DNA of 64,000 nucleotides from Limnohabitans sp. JirII-31. Lineage in GTDB: Bacteria > Pseudomonadota > Gammaproteobacteria > Burkholderiales > Burkholderiaceae_C. Both the position numbers and the translations under genes were made by a program. This document shows positions 25,303-34,200 of this stretch, in pieces (position 1 is the first letter of the stretch; each line of letters opens with the position of its first letter). The stretch is taken from contig NZ_NESA01000015.1 of NCBI RefSeq assembly GCF_002778315.1, forward strand, positions 1 through 64,000. Reading direction: 5' to 3'. The notes under the pieces were generated by a model that did not search any database, was not told where the DNA came from, and saw only the letters and a list, made by a program, of their open reading frames with translations.

Positions 25303-26529
25303 ATGACAACAGACAAATCACTCGGGCATTTAGGGATCAGCGATTCGGTAGACCGCCGCAATGAGCTAGAGATGCTCAACTGGGCACTGTTGGCCCAAAA
25401 CAAAGCGGCCTCAGCGTTGAGCCGTGCAGACGACAAGGACTCATTGCTGAAAGAGGTTTGCCAATCCATCGTGGAGCAAAAGCCCTACGAGTTGGCCTGG
25501 GTGGGTTTTGCGCAGCATGACGCTGAAAAATCTGTGTTCATTGCTGCCGCTGAGGGCGCAGCCAAAAAGTACGTCACACAGATTCAGGTCAGTTGGTCGG
25601 CCGACTCGCCCTTTGGTGCAGGCCCGGCTGGTACTTGCTTACGAACTGGCACGGCCAGCTTGTTCAAAGACTGCACACGTGATGCTGGTTTTTCTGCCTG
25701 GAGCGAACGCGCCGCATCTTTCGGTTTGCGCTCAGTGGTGGCTGTGCCTATTTTTGATGGCGAGTTGCCCGCCATTGCCACGCTGCTGGTGTACGCCTCG
25801 GTGCCCAACGCCTTTGGCGACAAAGAACTGCTGCTCTTTGAAAGCCTGGCCAAAGTCATTGGCACAGGCCTGCGCAATTTAGAGCGACAAGGCCGCTTGG
25901 CCAACGAGGTACAAAAGCGCGAAGAAACACAACAACGTTTGGCCGACGCACTACGCGCCACCATTGAGGCCGTGTCTAAAACCATGGAGTGGCGTGACCC
26001 CTACACCGCAGGCCATCAACGACGCGTGGCGCAAATTGCCGTGGCCATTGCACGCAAGCTGGGGTGGACCTCTGAAAAAATCGAAGGCCTGTACTTGGCC
26101 GCCATGGTGCACGACATTGGCAAAGTGGGTGTGCCGTCAGAAATATTGACCAAGCCCATGCGACTGACCAGCGTAGAAACGCAACTGGTGCGCGAGCATG
26201 CAGAAACGGGGTATCAAATACTCAAAGACATTCCGTTTCCCTGGCCCATTGCAGAAATGGTGCGCCAACACCACGAACGCATGGACGGCACGGGCTACCC
26301 CAAAGGCCTGAGCGCCCCCCAAATATTGGACGAAGCCAAAGTGATTGGTGTGGCCGACACCCTGGAGGCCATGGGCTCGCATCGCCCGTATCGGCCAGCG
26401 CTTGGACTTGCCGCTGCCATCGATGTCATCACCAGCGAATCTGGCACCGCCTACGACCCGGCCATTGTGCAAGCCGCGTGCTCTTTGATGGATGCACAAA
26501 ACACCTTGCAAAGCATCTTGGACAAATGA
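25303..26529 (+). CDS. GAF-HD-GYP domain protein (putative cyclic-di-GMP phosphodiesterase)
   Basis: A 408-residue cytoplasmic signalling protein. Residues ~30-200 form a GAF domain (LLKEVCQSIVEQKPYELAWVGF to GDKELLLFESLAKVIGTGL). A short coiled region (~200-220) leads to the HD-GYP domain with HQRRVAQIAVAIARKLG, the catalytic MVHDIGKVGVP and HHERMDGTGYPKGL, and VIGVADTLEAM. All metal-binding HD and GYP residues appear present, so it should hydrolyse c-di-GMP. No receiver or membrane domain is seen. It converges with the oxygenase gene (20-bp gap). A link to the giant adhesin 25 kb away is speculative. Confidence 0.88.
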   Translation: MTTDKSLGHLGISDSVDRRNELEMLNWALLAQNKAASALSRADDKDSLLKEVCQSIVEQKPYELAWVGFAQHDAEKSVFIAAAEGAAKKYVTQIQVSWSADSPFGAGPAGTCLRTGTASLFKDCTRDAGFSAWSERAASFGLRSVVAVPIFDGELPAIATLLVYASVPNAFGDKELLLFESLAKVIGTGLRNLERQGRLANEVQKREETQQRLADALRATIEAVSKTMEWRDPYTAGHQRRVAQIAVAIARKLGWTSEKIEGLYLAAMVHDIGKVGVPSEILTKPMRLTSVETQLVREHAETGYQILKDIPFPWPIAEMVRQHHERMDGTGYPKGLSAPQILDEAKVIGVADTLEAMGSHRPYRPALGLAAAIDVITSESGTAYDPAIVQAACSLMDAQNTLQSILDK

Positions 26530-26549
26530 ACACGGGGCCCAACAAACGT

Positions 26550-27578
26550 CTAAGTTTGGCCTTGCATCAATTCGTTGCGATAGGTGTGCGTGCCGTCAAA
26601 TCGGCTCTGTAAATACTCGCCTGAGATCATCGGCGCATGCTTGGGCTTTTCACCGGGCTGCAAGCAAGTGGGCAATGTCTCAATCTTCAAATGGTAGGGC
26701 GGCGTGACAAACAGTGGGATGGAGTAGCGGTGTGTGTTGGCTGGATTGACGACGCGATGGGGGTTGGACACATACCGGTCGTTGGTCCAGATGGACAGCA
26801 AGTCCGCCAGGTTGACCACCAGATGGTTGTCGGGAATGGTGACGTCGATCCAATCACCCTCTCTGGGTTTGACTTGCAGGCCGCCCACGCCATCGTCTGA
26901 CAACACGGTGATGGTTCCGTAATCGGTGTGTGCGCCGCATCCAATGCGTCCATCCTCGGTGTTCACGCGGCTCTCAGGCGGGTAATGCAACATGCGAAGG
27001 TTCAGCAGCGGGTAGCCAGGCAAGTTTTCAAAAAAATTGGCATCCAAACGCAACGCAATGGCAATGCCGCGCTGAATGCGACGGGCCGCTTCGTACACCT
27101 CATCAAAGTAGGCTTGCCAGGCTTCACGAAAGCCAGGCAAGTCTGGCAATTGGTTGGGTCCGTGCAACGGCGTGCCTGCCATCACTTCAGGGTGGTTCGG
27201 CCCGTCTTCGGTGCCCGAGTCAATTGACTCTTTCACATCGCCTGCACCATAGGTTTTGCCCAAGGCCTCATTGGCCAAAGCGCCTTCGAGGTTTTCAAGG
27301 CCTATCCCAACATAGCCTCGGTGGACCGGGCTTTTGCCAATGGCAATCTTTTCTTTCTCGGATGCTGGCAAGTCAAAAAACTCTTTCATTTTGGCCAGCA
27401 AATTGGCTTTGGTTTGAGGGGCCACACCATGTCCCGTCACCAACAGAAAACCTATGTTTTTGCAGGTGTCGTCAATGACTTGCCCCACCGACAAAGCCTC
27501 TGGCGAGTTGTATGACAAACCTGTGGCGAGGCTTGACACGTCGATGGTTGGAATGGATGGCGCTGTGGAGGTGGGCAT
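26550..27578 (-). CDS. 2-oxoglutarate/Fe(II)-type oxygenase, isopenicillin N synthase-like
   Basis: A 342-residue non-haem iron oxygenase. The iron-binding facial triad is HxD in GAHTDYGTITVL plus the distal histidine in VSNPHRVVNP; the co-substrate arginine and serine are in HRYSIPLFV (RxS). The N-terminal half has IPTIDVSSL and GFLLVTGHGV, typical of DIOX_N domains. The ATG at 27578 is preferred; a GTG at 27593 would add 5 residues. Relatives oxidise diverse small molecules, and the isolated position gives no substrate clue. Confidence 0.86.
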   Translation of the reverse strand: MPTSTAPSIPTIDVSSLATGLSYNSPEALSVGQVIDDTCKNIGFLLVTGHGVAPQTKANLLAKMKEFFDLPASEKEKIAIGKSPVHRGYVGIGLENLEGALANEALGKTYGAGDVKESIDSGTEDGPNHPEVMAGTPLHGPNQLPDLPGFREAWQAYFDEVYEAARRIQRGIAIALRLDANFFENLPGYPLLNLRMLHYPPESRVNTEDGRIGCGAHTDYGTITVLSDDGVGGLQVKPREGDWIDVTIPDNHLVVNLADLLSIWTNDRYVSNPHRVVNPANTHRYSIPLFVTPPYHLKIETLPTCLQPGEKPKHAPMISGEYLQSRFDGTHTYRNELMQGQT

Positions 27579-28000
27579 GGTTCGGATACTCACGGGTGTG
27601 TCTGTTGTGCTTGAGGAAACATTTGAAACCGCTGTTCAATGTTAGGTCCTAAACCGCTTGCGGTTTTGATCGGGGTCAAGTGATGAAGGTATGGTTTGCA
27701 GCTGTCGTTGTTGCATGTGATCGAGATACTTGTTGTGCGATCCCGATAACTCAGTTACATTAGGTGCGTTGCAGCATTTTTGCTACCTCATGTTGCAAAC
27801 AAGTTCGATTTGAGCAGCGGTACTCCCAACACCGCACACCTCCACCACCCCAGACGATCTGGGATCCCACTGGTGGTCTGACTTTCTCCCTAGGCAAGCT
27901 TTTTTTGGGTGACCTTTACACCGTCGCCAACGATCATGTTTAGTTGTACTTTGCAACTGCATGAATCCGGGCGCTGAGCGCCCGAACATCACTGGTTTTC
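27579..28000. other. Intergenic region of about 420 bp with two hairpins, no gene supported
   Basis: Divergent upstream region between the oxygenase and the small hypothetical gene. AAACCGC-TT-GCGGTTT (27651-27666) forms a compact 7-bp hairpin followed by T. A second perfect hairpin CGGGCGC-TGA-GCGCCCG (27968-27984) sits 16 bp before the ATG at 28001, so it lies in that gene's leader. The middle part is less GC-rich and probably carries promoters for both sides. A 69-codon minus-strand frame here has no family features. Confidence 0.5.
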
Positions 28001-28237
28001 ATGTCATTTGCTTCTTCACATCCGTTTGCCGTCGGCAATTTTCGGATCACACCGCTCAGCCGGTCACACGACGCGGGTCATCACACTGCCGTTCTCTCCA
28101 TCCGCAGGGGTGAGGGATCGCAGACCAATGACCGCATCTACACCTTCAAACCTGAATTCAAATGTCAGGACAGCGCGCTGATGTATGCAGCCGCGCAAGG
28201 TCGCTACTGGCTGATCAATCCAAGCTCGCTGGCTTGA
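28001..28237 (+). CDS. Small conserved hypothetical protein upstream of RNA-binding protein
   Basis: A 78-residue protein beginning MSFASSHPFAVGNFRITPLSR and ending AAAQGRYWLINPSSLA. The composition is that of a folded protein, and similar small proteins beginning SSHPFAVGNFRITPL are familiar to me as uncharacterised Burkholderiales proteins. It lies 71 bp upstream of the RRM protein gene on the same strand, so co-transcription is likely. The leader contains a strong GC hairpin (27968-27984). No function is proposed. Confidence 0.6.
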   Translation: MSFASSHPFAVGNFRITPLSRSHDAGHHTAVLSIRRGEGSQTNDRIYTFKPEFKCQDSALMYAAAQGRYWLINPSSLA

Positions 28238-28308
28238 ATCCTCAACACTCTGTTTTTTTACCTGCGTCCGATGCATTTGCAAGGCGCATTTTTTTGAAAG
28301 GCTCCAAA

Positions 28309-28623
28309 ATGAGCAGCAAACTTTATGTCGGCAATCTGACCTATTCGGTTCGTGATGAAGATCTCCACCAACAATTCTCTGCCTTTGGCCAAGTGCAATC
28401 TGCCAAGGTGATGATGGAACGTGACACGGGTCGCTCCAAAGGCTTTGGCTTTGTCGAAATGTCTAGCAGCCAAGAAGCCGAGGCAGCCATCCAAGGCCTG
28501 CACGGCAAGAACATGGGTGGCCGTGACCTGACCGTGAACATCGCCCGTCCCATGGAAGCTCGACCACCCCGCAGCGGTGGTTTCGGCGGAGGTTACGAAG
28601 GTAACCGTCGTAGCAGCTATTAA
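28309..28623 (+). CDS. RNA-binding protein with a single RRM domain
   Basis: A 104-residue RRM protein of the cyanobacterial/proteobacterial Rbp type. RNP2 is LYVGNL (residues 5-10) and RNP1 is KGFGFVEM (about residues 44-51). The domain ends at DLTVNIARP and is followed by a short Arg/Gly-rich tail GGFGGGYEGNRRSSY that may add nonspecific RNA binding. ATG 28309 starts exactly at the conserved N-terminus. A strong terminator follows 20 bp after the stop. Cold or stress induction is known for relatives; here it is only inferred. Confidence 0.92.
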   Translation: MSSKLYVGNLTYSVRDEDLHQQFSAFGQVQSAKVMMERDTGRSKGFGFVEMSSSQEAEAAIQGLHGKNMGGRDLTVNIARPMEARPPRSGGFGGGYEGNRRSSY

Positions 28624-28642
28624 AGCTTGAACGTCGATTCAG

Positions 28643-28672
28643 AAAAGCCAGCATCACTGCTGGCTTTTTTTT
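28643..28672 (+). terminator. Rho-independent terminator after the RRM gene
   Basis: GCCAGCA (28647-28653) pairs with TGCTGGC (28658-28664) around TCAC, preceded by AAAA and followed by eight T residues (28665-28672). The A-tract and T-tract extend the stem to 11 bp, so it may work in both directions. Confidence 0.93.
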
Positions 28673-28746
28673 GCATGGATGGGTTGGACATGTTGTCTGG
28701 CGTGTGCCACTTGGCCCAACCGCTGACAACCGCAACCGCTGCAAAC

Positions 28747-29874
28747 CTAAGGGTTGATGGATTTCTTAAGACACAAGCGCGTCAAATCATCCGCCACCGC
28801 ATTCAAAGCCCCTGGCCAATCGCCCACGCGTTGTTGTCGGTACAAGCGCATGCTGGGGTACCACGGCGTTTGTGCCGTGTGCATACCCCAGCGCCAATCG
28901 GGCACAAATGACAGCAGCACCCACACCGGTTTGCCCATGGCACCCGCCAAGTGCGCCACCGAGGTGTCCACGGTGATCACCAAATCTAGGTCTGCGATGC
29001 AGCGTGCCGTGTCCAAGAAATTGCCAAACACCTGCGGCTCACCGAGCGGCGCAGGGGCCGCATGCTCGCCTTGTTGCAGATTGACCCAGTGCACACCAGG
29101 CACCGTCCACAACGGGGCCAACAGGGCTGTGGAGATGGAGCGGTTGGCATCGTCTGTGTGCGTGGGTCGGCCTGCCCACACCATGCCCACGCGCATACCC
29201 GTGTGACCAGTGCCGCGTGCGCCTCGTTTGTGTGCGGGTGCTGACGCAATGTGCAGATAAGGGGCGTTGCAGAAAGCGGGGTTGAAGTTGGGCAGCAGGC
29301 TGGGCAAATCCAACAGGGGCAAGTGCGCATCAAACGCGCTGGTGCTGCCCGGTTGTGGCTGAAAGATAGGAACGTGCGGCAAGGTTTGTGCAAACAGCGC
29401 TTGCAAAGGTTCGGGACATTGCAATTGCAGTTGCAGGCCTTGTTGTTGTAGCCAAGGCAGGTAGCGCACAAACTGCAAGGTGTCGCCAAACCCCTGTTCG
29501 GCCCAAAACAAAAGGGTGGTGTTGGGTTGAATGCCTCCGTCCCACAGATGTGCTTTGGGGTAGTGCATGGTTTCTGTCCATGCGGGGGTGTCCCAGCGGT
29601 TGCGGTAGAGCTGCCAACCATCGGCATGCCCCATGTGCAAACGCAGCATCCCTAAGTAGGTTTTAGCCTGCGTATGCCCTGGTTGCACACGCAACACGGC
29701 CTGTGCTTCTTGCATGGCGGCCTGGTAGTCACCCATGGCACGCAGCACCACCAGCCGGGCCATCCGAAAGTGCGGCTCGTCAGAGCCTTGCAGCGTGCGC
29801 AGTGCCTCGTCCAACTGCCCGCGTGCCAACAGTGCGCGCGCAGCGTCTATGGGGTTGATGTGGGGCTGCGTCAT
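28747..29874 (-). CDS. TPR protein with glycosyltransferase family 9/41-like domain
   Basis: A 375-residue protein. Residues ~5-90 contain TPR-like helices (ALLARGQLDEALRTLQ, MGDYQAAMQEAQAVLRVQPG). The remainder resembles the GT-B domain found in TPR-glycosyltransferase fusions: LLFWAEQGFGDTLQFVRYLP, VGMVWAGRPTHTDDANRSI, and the sugar-nucleotide region DLVITVDTSVAHLAGAMGKPVWVLL followed by DWRWGMHTAQTPWYPSMRLYRQ. Such proteins are often annotated as TPR repeat or O-linked GlcNAc transferase-like. No signal peptide is seen. It lies downstream of the aromatic operon but behind a 52-bp gap with a hairpin, so it may be separately controlled. Confidence 0.82.
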   Translation of the reverse strand: MTQPHINPIDAARALLARGQLDEALRTLQGSDEPHFRMARLVVLRAMGDYQAAMQEAQAVLRVQPGHTQAKTYLGMLRLHMGHADGWQLYRNRWDTPAWTETMHYPKAHLWDGGIQPNTTLLFWAEQGFGDTLQFVRYLPWLQQQGLQLQLQCPEPLQALFAQTLPHVPIFQPQPGSTSAFDAHLPLLDLPSLLPNFNPAFCNAPYLHIASAPAHKRGARGTGHTGMRVGMVWAGRPTHTDDANRSISTALLAPLWTVPGVHWVNLQQGEHAAPAPLGEPQVFGNFLDTARCIADLDLVITVDTSVAHLAGAMGKPVWVLLSFVPDWRWGMHTAQTPWYPSMRLYRQQRVGDWPGALNAVADDLTRLCLKKSINP

Positions 29875-29890
29875 GGTGCTTATTTTGTCG

Positions 29891-29917
29891 GCACAGTCAC
29901 TTGCCTACAGACTGTGC
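29891..29917. other. Hairpin between the aromatic operon and the TPR gene
   Basis: GCACAGTC (29891-29898) and GACTGTGC (29910-29917) form a perfect 8-bp stem with an 11-nt loop, located between the stop at 29927 and the start at 29874 on the minus strand. No U-tract follows in the minus-strand transcript, so it is not a canonical terminator; a processing site or operator is possible. Confidence 0.4.
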
Positions 29918-29926
29918 GCAAGCACT

Positions 29927-30817
29927 TCACTTGTGCATCAACCCCATCGTGGCTTGAAACAACGCACTCTGCGCATCCATCCAGTCGAGCACGATGTTGA
30001 AGTGGTTGCGCTGCGGTGCTTCATGCCACGTCACCGGGTTGCCATGCGCACGGCACGCGGCAGCGTAGTGGCGTGACTGACGTTTGAATTCATCGGTGTC
30101 GTGCTCGGCCACAGCCACATACAGCGGCACTTGTGGGTGAGGCAGGTGGTGCATGGGGCTCAAGGCCTGGGCTTGTGCCACGCTCAGGTTGAGCCAGGTG
30201 TTGGGCACGCAGCGTTGCACGGGCTCCAGGTCGTACAAGCCGCTGAGCAGCACGCCACCGCACAATGCGTTGGGGGCCAAGCCGTGTTCAGCTTGCCACT
30301 CAGGCGCAAGCAGCATGGCCGCCAAGTGCGCCCCGGCTGAGCTGCCCGTCAGCACGGTGCGTGGCGGTGCCACGCCATGTGGCGCGGCGTCTTTTAACAG
30401 CCAGGCCACGGCGCGTTGACATTGATCCACGATCTGCGCGAGTGTGGCTTGGGGGGCCAAGGTGTAGTTGATGGCGGCCACCGCCACGCCATGCGCGGTG
30501 AACTGCTGCGCCATGAATACCGAGTCTTGGCTGGTCAGTGCACGCCAGTAGCCGCCGTGGATGAACACCAACAAGGGCGCATCGGGACGGCCCGCCACCG
30601 GAAACAGGTCCAGCGTTTCATCGGACCCGCTGCCATAGGTCACATCACGCACGCAGGGCGTGAGCTGGTACATGGGAGTCGAGCTGTCGCGGTAGGCTTG
30701 GAGTTCAACCGCAATGTCGGGCACGGTGGCGCGTGCGTCGTATTGGCGTTCTAACTCAGCCTGCGGCCAACTGCGCCAATCAGACACCGAGGCTGTCCTT
30801 GAGTTCATGTCGTGCAT
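29927..30817 (-). CDS. Alpha/beta-hydrolase, arylformamidase (kynurenine formamidase)-like
   Basis: A 296-residue hydrolase of the HSL/AFMID-like group. The oxyanion motif is FIHGGYWRAL, the nucleophile elbow is LTGSSAGAHLAAM, and the acid and histidine lie in VAVAEHDTDEF and APQRNHFNIV. Eukaryotic arylformamidases and bacterial N-formylanthranilate amidases share this HGGxW/GxSAGxH pattern. It is the last gene of the minus-strand operon and overlaps livF by 38 bp (9 bp less if ATG 30808 is used). In this setting, deformylation of an N-formylated aromatic amine is an attractive but unproved role. Confidence 0.78.
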   Translation of the reverse strand: MHDMNSRTASVSDWRSWPQAELERQYDARATVPDIAVELQAYRDSSTPMYQLTPCVRDVTYGSGSDETLDLFPVAGRPDAPLLVFIHGGYWRALTSQDSVFMAQQFTAHGVAVAAINYTLAPQATLAQIVDQCQRAVAWLLKDAAPHGVAPPRTVLTGSSAGAHLAAMLLAPEWQAEHGLAPNALCGGVLLSGLYDLEPVQRCVPNTWLNLSVAQAQALSPMHHLPHPQVPLYVAVAEHDTDEFKRQSRHYAAACRAHGNPVTWHEAPQRNHFNIVLDWMDAQSALFQATMGLMHK

Positions 30818-31496
30818 CCATCAGGCTGTCAGAGCTGCCGTGCCAAATGGTTTGGCCTTTTTCCAAGATGTAGTGGGTGTCGGCCAAGCGCATCAGGGGC
30901 ACCAGGTTTTTGTCGATCACCAGCACCGACAAGCCCGAGGTCTTGAGAGTTTGCAAACAGTGCCAAATCTCGGCGCGCACCAGCGGAGCCAGGCCCTCGG
31001 TGGCTTCGTCCAAGATGAGCAAACGTGGGTTGGTCATCAGCGCACGGCCAATGGCCAGCATTTGTTGTTCACCGCCTGAGAGGTTGGCACCCAAGTTGCC
31101 CGCACGTTCTTTGAGGCGCGGAAACAACTGGTACACACGCTCCAGCGTCCACGGCTCGCGTTGGTTCAAACGGTTATGCGCGGTGGCCACCAGGTTTTCA
31201 TAGACCGTGAGGTTGGCAAACACTTGGCGTTGCTCAGGCACCAGGCCAATGCCTAGACGGGCGATTTGGTGCGAGGGCAGGTGGGTGATGTCTTGGCCCG
31301 CAAACACAATGCGCCCTTGGCGTGGCGTCATGATGCCCATGACCGAACGCACCGAGGTGGTTTTGCCCATGCCGTTGCGCCCGAGCAGGGTGACAAACTC
31401 GCCCTCGGCCACCGACAGGCTGGCGCCAAACAGGGCTTGCGCGTCGCCATAGAAAGTTTCTAGGTCGTGCGCTTGCAGCAAAGCGGTGGTGCTCAT
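30780..31496 (-). CDS. livF: Branched-chain-type ABC transporter ATPase LivF
   Basis: A 238-residue LivF-type ATPase with Walker A GRNGMGKTTS, signature LSGGEQQMLAIGRAL and Walker B LLILDEATEGLAP, plus the LivF-typical VPEQRQVFANLTVYENL. A divergence from the consensus is IDKNLVPLMRLADTHYILEKG at the H-loop region, where LivF usually has EQN/H-type residues. It forms a heterodimeric motor with LivG. It overlaps livG by 4 bp (31493-31496). Given the surrounding catabolic genes, the transporter likely imports an aromatic carboxylate instead of an amino acid. Confidence 0.92.
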   Translation of the reverse strand: MSTTALLQAHDLETFYGDAQALFGASLSVAEGEFVTLLGRNGMGKTTSVRSVMGIMTPRQGRIVFAGQDITHLPSHQIARLGIGLVPEQRQVFANLTVYENLVATAHNRLNQREPWTLERVYQLFPRLKERAGNLGANLSGGEQQMLAIGRALMTNPRLLILDEATEGLAPLVRAEIWHCLQTLKTSGLSVLVIDKNLVPLMRLADTHYILEKGQTIWHGSSDSLMDARHELKDSLGV

Positions 31497-32260
31497 GCGG
31501 GCAGCTCCTCATCGCCCAGATAGGCGGTGCGCACATCGGGGTGTTGGCGAATTTCTTCGGGCTTGCCGCTGGCAATGATGGCGCCATTGACCAGTACTGA
31601 GATGGTGTCGGCCAAGGCAAACACGGCCTGCATGTCGTGCTCCACCAGCAGCAGGGTGTAGTCGCCCTTGAGGGCGGCCAGCAAGTCCACCACCTTCATC
31701 GATTCCTGGTGGCTCATGCCGGCCATGGGTTCGTCCAGCAACAGCACCTTGGGTTGGCTCACCAGCACCATGGCCAGCTCCAACTGACGGCGCTCGCCGT
31801 GGGCCAGCTCAGACACGCGCTGCGTGATGCGGTGGCTCAGGCCCGCTTGGGCAATGGCGTGTTCTGCGGGGTCGACCAACTGCGTGCGTTGCAGCAGGGT
31901 ACGCCAAGCGCCAAAGCTGTGGCCTGCATGCGCTTGTTTGGCCAAGGCCACGCATTCGAGCACGGTGAATTCTGGAAAGGCCGACGAAATTTGGTATGAG
32001 CGGGCCAGGCCCCGCAAGGCGCGGTCAGCGGCGGGCAAGTGGGTCACGCATTCGCCTTGCAACAACACATCGCCGCTGTCGGGTCGCAACTCGCCACCGA
32101 GTTGACCAATGAGTGTGGTCTTGCCCGCACCATTGGGGCCAATGATGGCGTGCAGTTCGCCTTGTGCCAGGGTCAGGCTCACATGGTCGGTGGCCAGCAA
32201 ACCGCCATAGCGTTTCACCAGCGCGTGTGTCTGCATGGGGGTGTGGGTGTGTGCGCTCAT
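31493..32260 (-). CDS. livG: Branched-chain-type ABC transporter ATPase LivG
   Basis: A 255-residue ATPase with Walker A GPNGAGKTTL, signature ELAHGERRQLELAM and Walker B VLLLDEPMAGMSHQE, followed by LLLVEHDMQAVFALAD (H-loop histidine). The LivG-type helical insertion and the ARSYQISSAFPEFTVLECV block are present. ATG 32260 (MSAHTHTPMQTHALVKRYGG) is chosen because upstream residues in the open frame are unrelated to ATPases and lie within livM. It overlaps livM by 4 bp (32257-32260). Confidence 0.92.
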   Translation of the reverse strand: MSAHTHTPMQTHALVKRYGGLLATDHVSLTLAQGELHAIIGPNGAGKTTLIGQLGGELRPDSGDVLLQGECVTHLPAADRALRGLARSYQISSAFPEFTVLECVALAKQAHAGHSFGAWRTLLQRTQLVDPAEHAIAQAGLSHRITQRVSELAHGERRQLELAMVLVSQPKVLLLDEPMAGMSHQESMKVVDLLAALKGDYTLLLVEHDMQAVFALADTISVLVNGAIIASGKPEEIRQHPDVRTAYLGDEELPA

Positions 32261-33231
32261 GCCGACGCTCCGCGTGACGCATGACGCGACGCTTGGCGTG
32301 CATCCCAATCCAGCGCCAGGCCATACAAGCCCCGACGTGCCAGCAATACCACCAACACAATGAAGGGGCCCAGGATGATGGGCCAGTGTTCGGTCAGGCC
32401 TTTGAGCCACTCTTCACAACCCAGCAAAGCCAAGGCGCCCACCAAGGGGCCCAGCACGGTGCCCATGCCGCCTAGCACCACCATCACAATCAGCTCGCCC
32501 GAGACCGTCCAGGCCAGGTACGCGGGTGACGCATAGCCCGTGAGGTTGGCGTACAAAAAGCCCGCCACACCGGCGAGCACGCACGACAGCACATAGGCGC
32601 TGAGCTTGTAGCGCAGCGTGTGAAAACCCAAGGCGTTCATGCGCCGCTCGTTCATGCGGCAGGCTTGCAACACCATGCCAAACGGGGCGTGCACCATGTG
32701 CTGGGTCCACACCACCACCGCCAGCACGCAGGCAAACGCGGTGTAGTAAAGCGTGAGCGGCGCGCCCATGTCCAGGCCCAGCAATTGGCTGCGCAGCGAG
32801 ATCGACAAACCGTCGTCCCCGCCGTACTGTTTGAGGCTGACAAACAGGTAATAAAACATTTGGGCAAAGGCCAGCGTGATCATGATGAAGCCAATGCCAC
32901 TGGTGCGCAGCGACACCCAGCCCGTGGCCAGGCCCACCAAGGCACACAGCACCACCGTAGCCAGCAGTTGCAGCGCGCCGTTGTCTATGCCGTGGCTGGC
33001 CAAAATGCCCACGCTGTAGGCCCCCAAACCCAAATACAAGGCATGACCAAAACTCACCAGGCCACCAAAGCCCAGCACGATGTTCAGGCTCAACGCCGCC
33101 AAGGCCAGCACCAAAGCGCGGGTTGAAAAGGTCAACAAGAAGGGCTCTTGCACCCAACGTGCGTACAAAGGCAACACGGCCAGTGCGAGCAGCAGCAGCA
33201 CCGTGATGGACAAAGACAAGCGTGGCTTCAT
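32257..33231 (-). CDS. livM: Branched-chain-type ABC transporter permease LivM
   Basis: A 324-residue polytopic permease. The family block LNIVLGFGGLVSFGHALYLGLGAYSVG (shown here as a motif around residues 48-75) is characteristic, and GYASPAYLAWTVSGELI and VLGGMGTVLGPLVGALAL near the C-terminus are the LivM EAA-like region. It pairs with LivH to form the channel. ATGA overlaps exist at both ends (33228-33231 and 32257-32260), indicating tight translational coupling in the operon. Confidence 0.92.
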   Translation of the reverse strand: MKPRLSLSITVLLLLALAVLPLYARWVQEPFLLTFSTRALVLALAALSLNIVLGFGGLVSFGHALYLGLGAYSVGILASHGIDNGALQLLATVVLCALVGLATGWVSLRTSGIGFIMITLAFAQMFYYLFVSLKQYGGDDGLSISLRSQLLGLDMGAPLTLYYTAFACVLAVVVWTQHMVHAPFGMVLQACRMNERRMNALGFHTLRYKLSAYVLSCVLAGVAGFLYANLTGYASPAYLAWTVSGELIVMVVLGGMGTVLGPLVGALALLGCEEWLKGLTEHWPIILGPFIVLVVLLARRGLYGLALDWDARQASRHASRGASA

Positions 33232-34148
33232 GCGTTCTTCACCGGGAACAAGCCTTGTGGGCGCAAGGCCAGCACAGTGGCCATGAAGATGCAGGTCAGC
33301 ATGGACGCGATGGCGGGGCCCGCCGCTTGGGCGCTGCTGCGGTCGATGAACTCGCGCAACAGCATGGGCAAAAAGGCACGGCCTGCGGTGTCAATCACGC
33401 CCACCATCAAGGCGGCATAAAACGCGCCTTGCACCGAGCCAATGCCGCCAATCACGATGACGATCATGACCAAAATCAAAATCGGTTCACCCATGCCGGG
33501 TTGCACCGACAAGATGGGGCTGCTCATCAAACCCGCCAAGCCCGCCAGCGCGCCACCGAGCGAAAACACCAAAGCGTTGAGCAGGCGGATGTTCACGCCC
33601 AAGGCCGCCACCATGGTGGGGTTGAGCGAGCCCGCACGAATCAGCATGCCCACCCGTGTCTTGGCAATCAACAGGTAGCAGCCCAGCGCCGCAATCAGAC
33701 CGGCGCTGATGATGGCAAAGCGGTACATGGGGTACATCACGCCCAGGATGTCGATCGTGCCCGACAAGGCGGGTGGCACGTTCATGTACGAGGGCGATGC
33801 ACCCCACACCCAATGTGCCAGTTCGTTGAAAAACAAAATCAGCCCGAACGTGGCCAACACGTGGTCTAGGTGGTCGCGCGTGTACAAGCGCCGTGCCACC
33901 ACCCACTCCACCAAGGCGGCCAACACACCACCGCCCACCACTGCGGCCACACCGGCGGCCACAAACGATTCGGTGGCCGCGTACACCGTGGCCGCAAAGT
34001 AGGCGCCCATCATGTACAAGCAACCGTGTGCCAGGTTGACAAAGCTCATGATGCCAAACACCAGCGTCAAGCCAGCGGACAACATGAACAGCAGCACACC
34101 GAGTTGCAGGCCGTTGAGGAGTTGTATGAAAAACAGCGACGACGTCAT
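33228..34148 (-). CDS. livH: Branched-chain-type ABC transporter permease LivH
   Basis: A 306-residue permease. The conserved segments QLLNGLQLGVLLFMLSAGLTLVFG and MSFVNLAHGCLYMMGAY mark LivH, followed by GMLIRAGSLNPTMVAALG and VIVIGGIGSVQGAFYAALMVG. It follows livK by 52 bp and overlaps livM by 4 bp. With LivK, LivM, LivG and LivF it completes a full high-affinity importer whose likely substrate is the aromatic compound handled by the operon. Confidence 0.92.
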   Translation of the reverse strand: MTSSLFFIQLLNGLQLGVLLFMLSAGLTLVFGIMSFVNLAHGCLYMMGAYFAATVYAATESFVAAGVAAVVGGGVLAALVEWVVARRLYTRDHLDHVLATFGLILFFNELAHWVWGASPSYMNVPPALSGTIDILGVMYPMYRFAIISAGLIAALGCYLLIAKTRVGMLIRAGSLNPTMVAALGVNIRLLNALVFSLGGALAGLAGLMSSPILSVQPGMGEPILILVMIVIVIGGIGSVQGAFYAALMVGVIDTAGRAFLPMLLREFIDRSSAQAAGPAIASMLTCIFMATVLALRPQGLFPVKNA

Positions 34149-34200
34149 GCGTTCAGGCCATGGCGTGTCGCGTGGGGCGTCTTGAAACCCAGGCCCATCA

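Noticed and set aside
27783..27992. 69-codon minus-strand frame in the intergenic region
   Set aside because: It has no family resemblance or convincing ribosome binding site, and it overlaps the leader hairpin of the next gene.
29891..29917. Terminator for the aromatic operon
   Set aside because: The stem is perfect but no U-tract follows in the minus-strand transcript.
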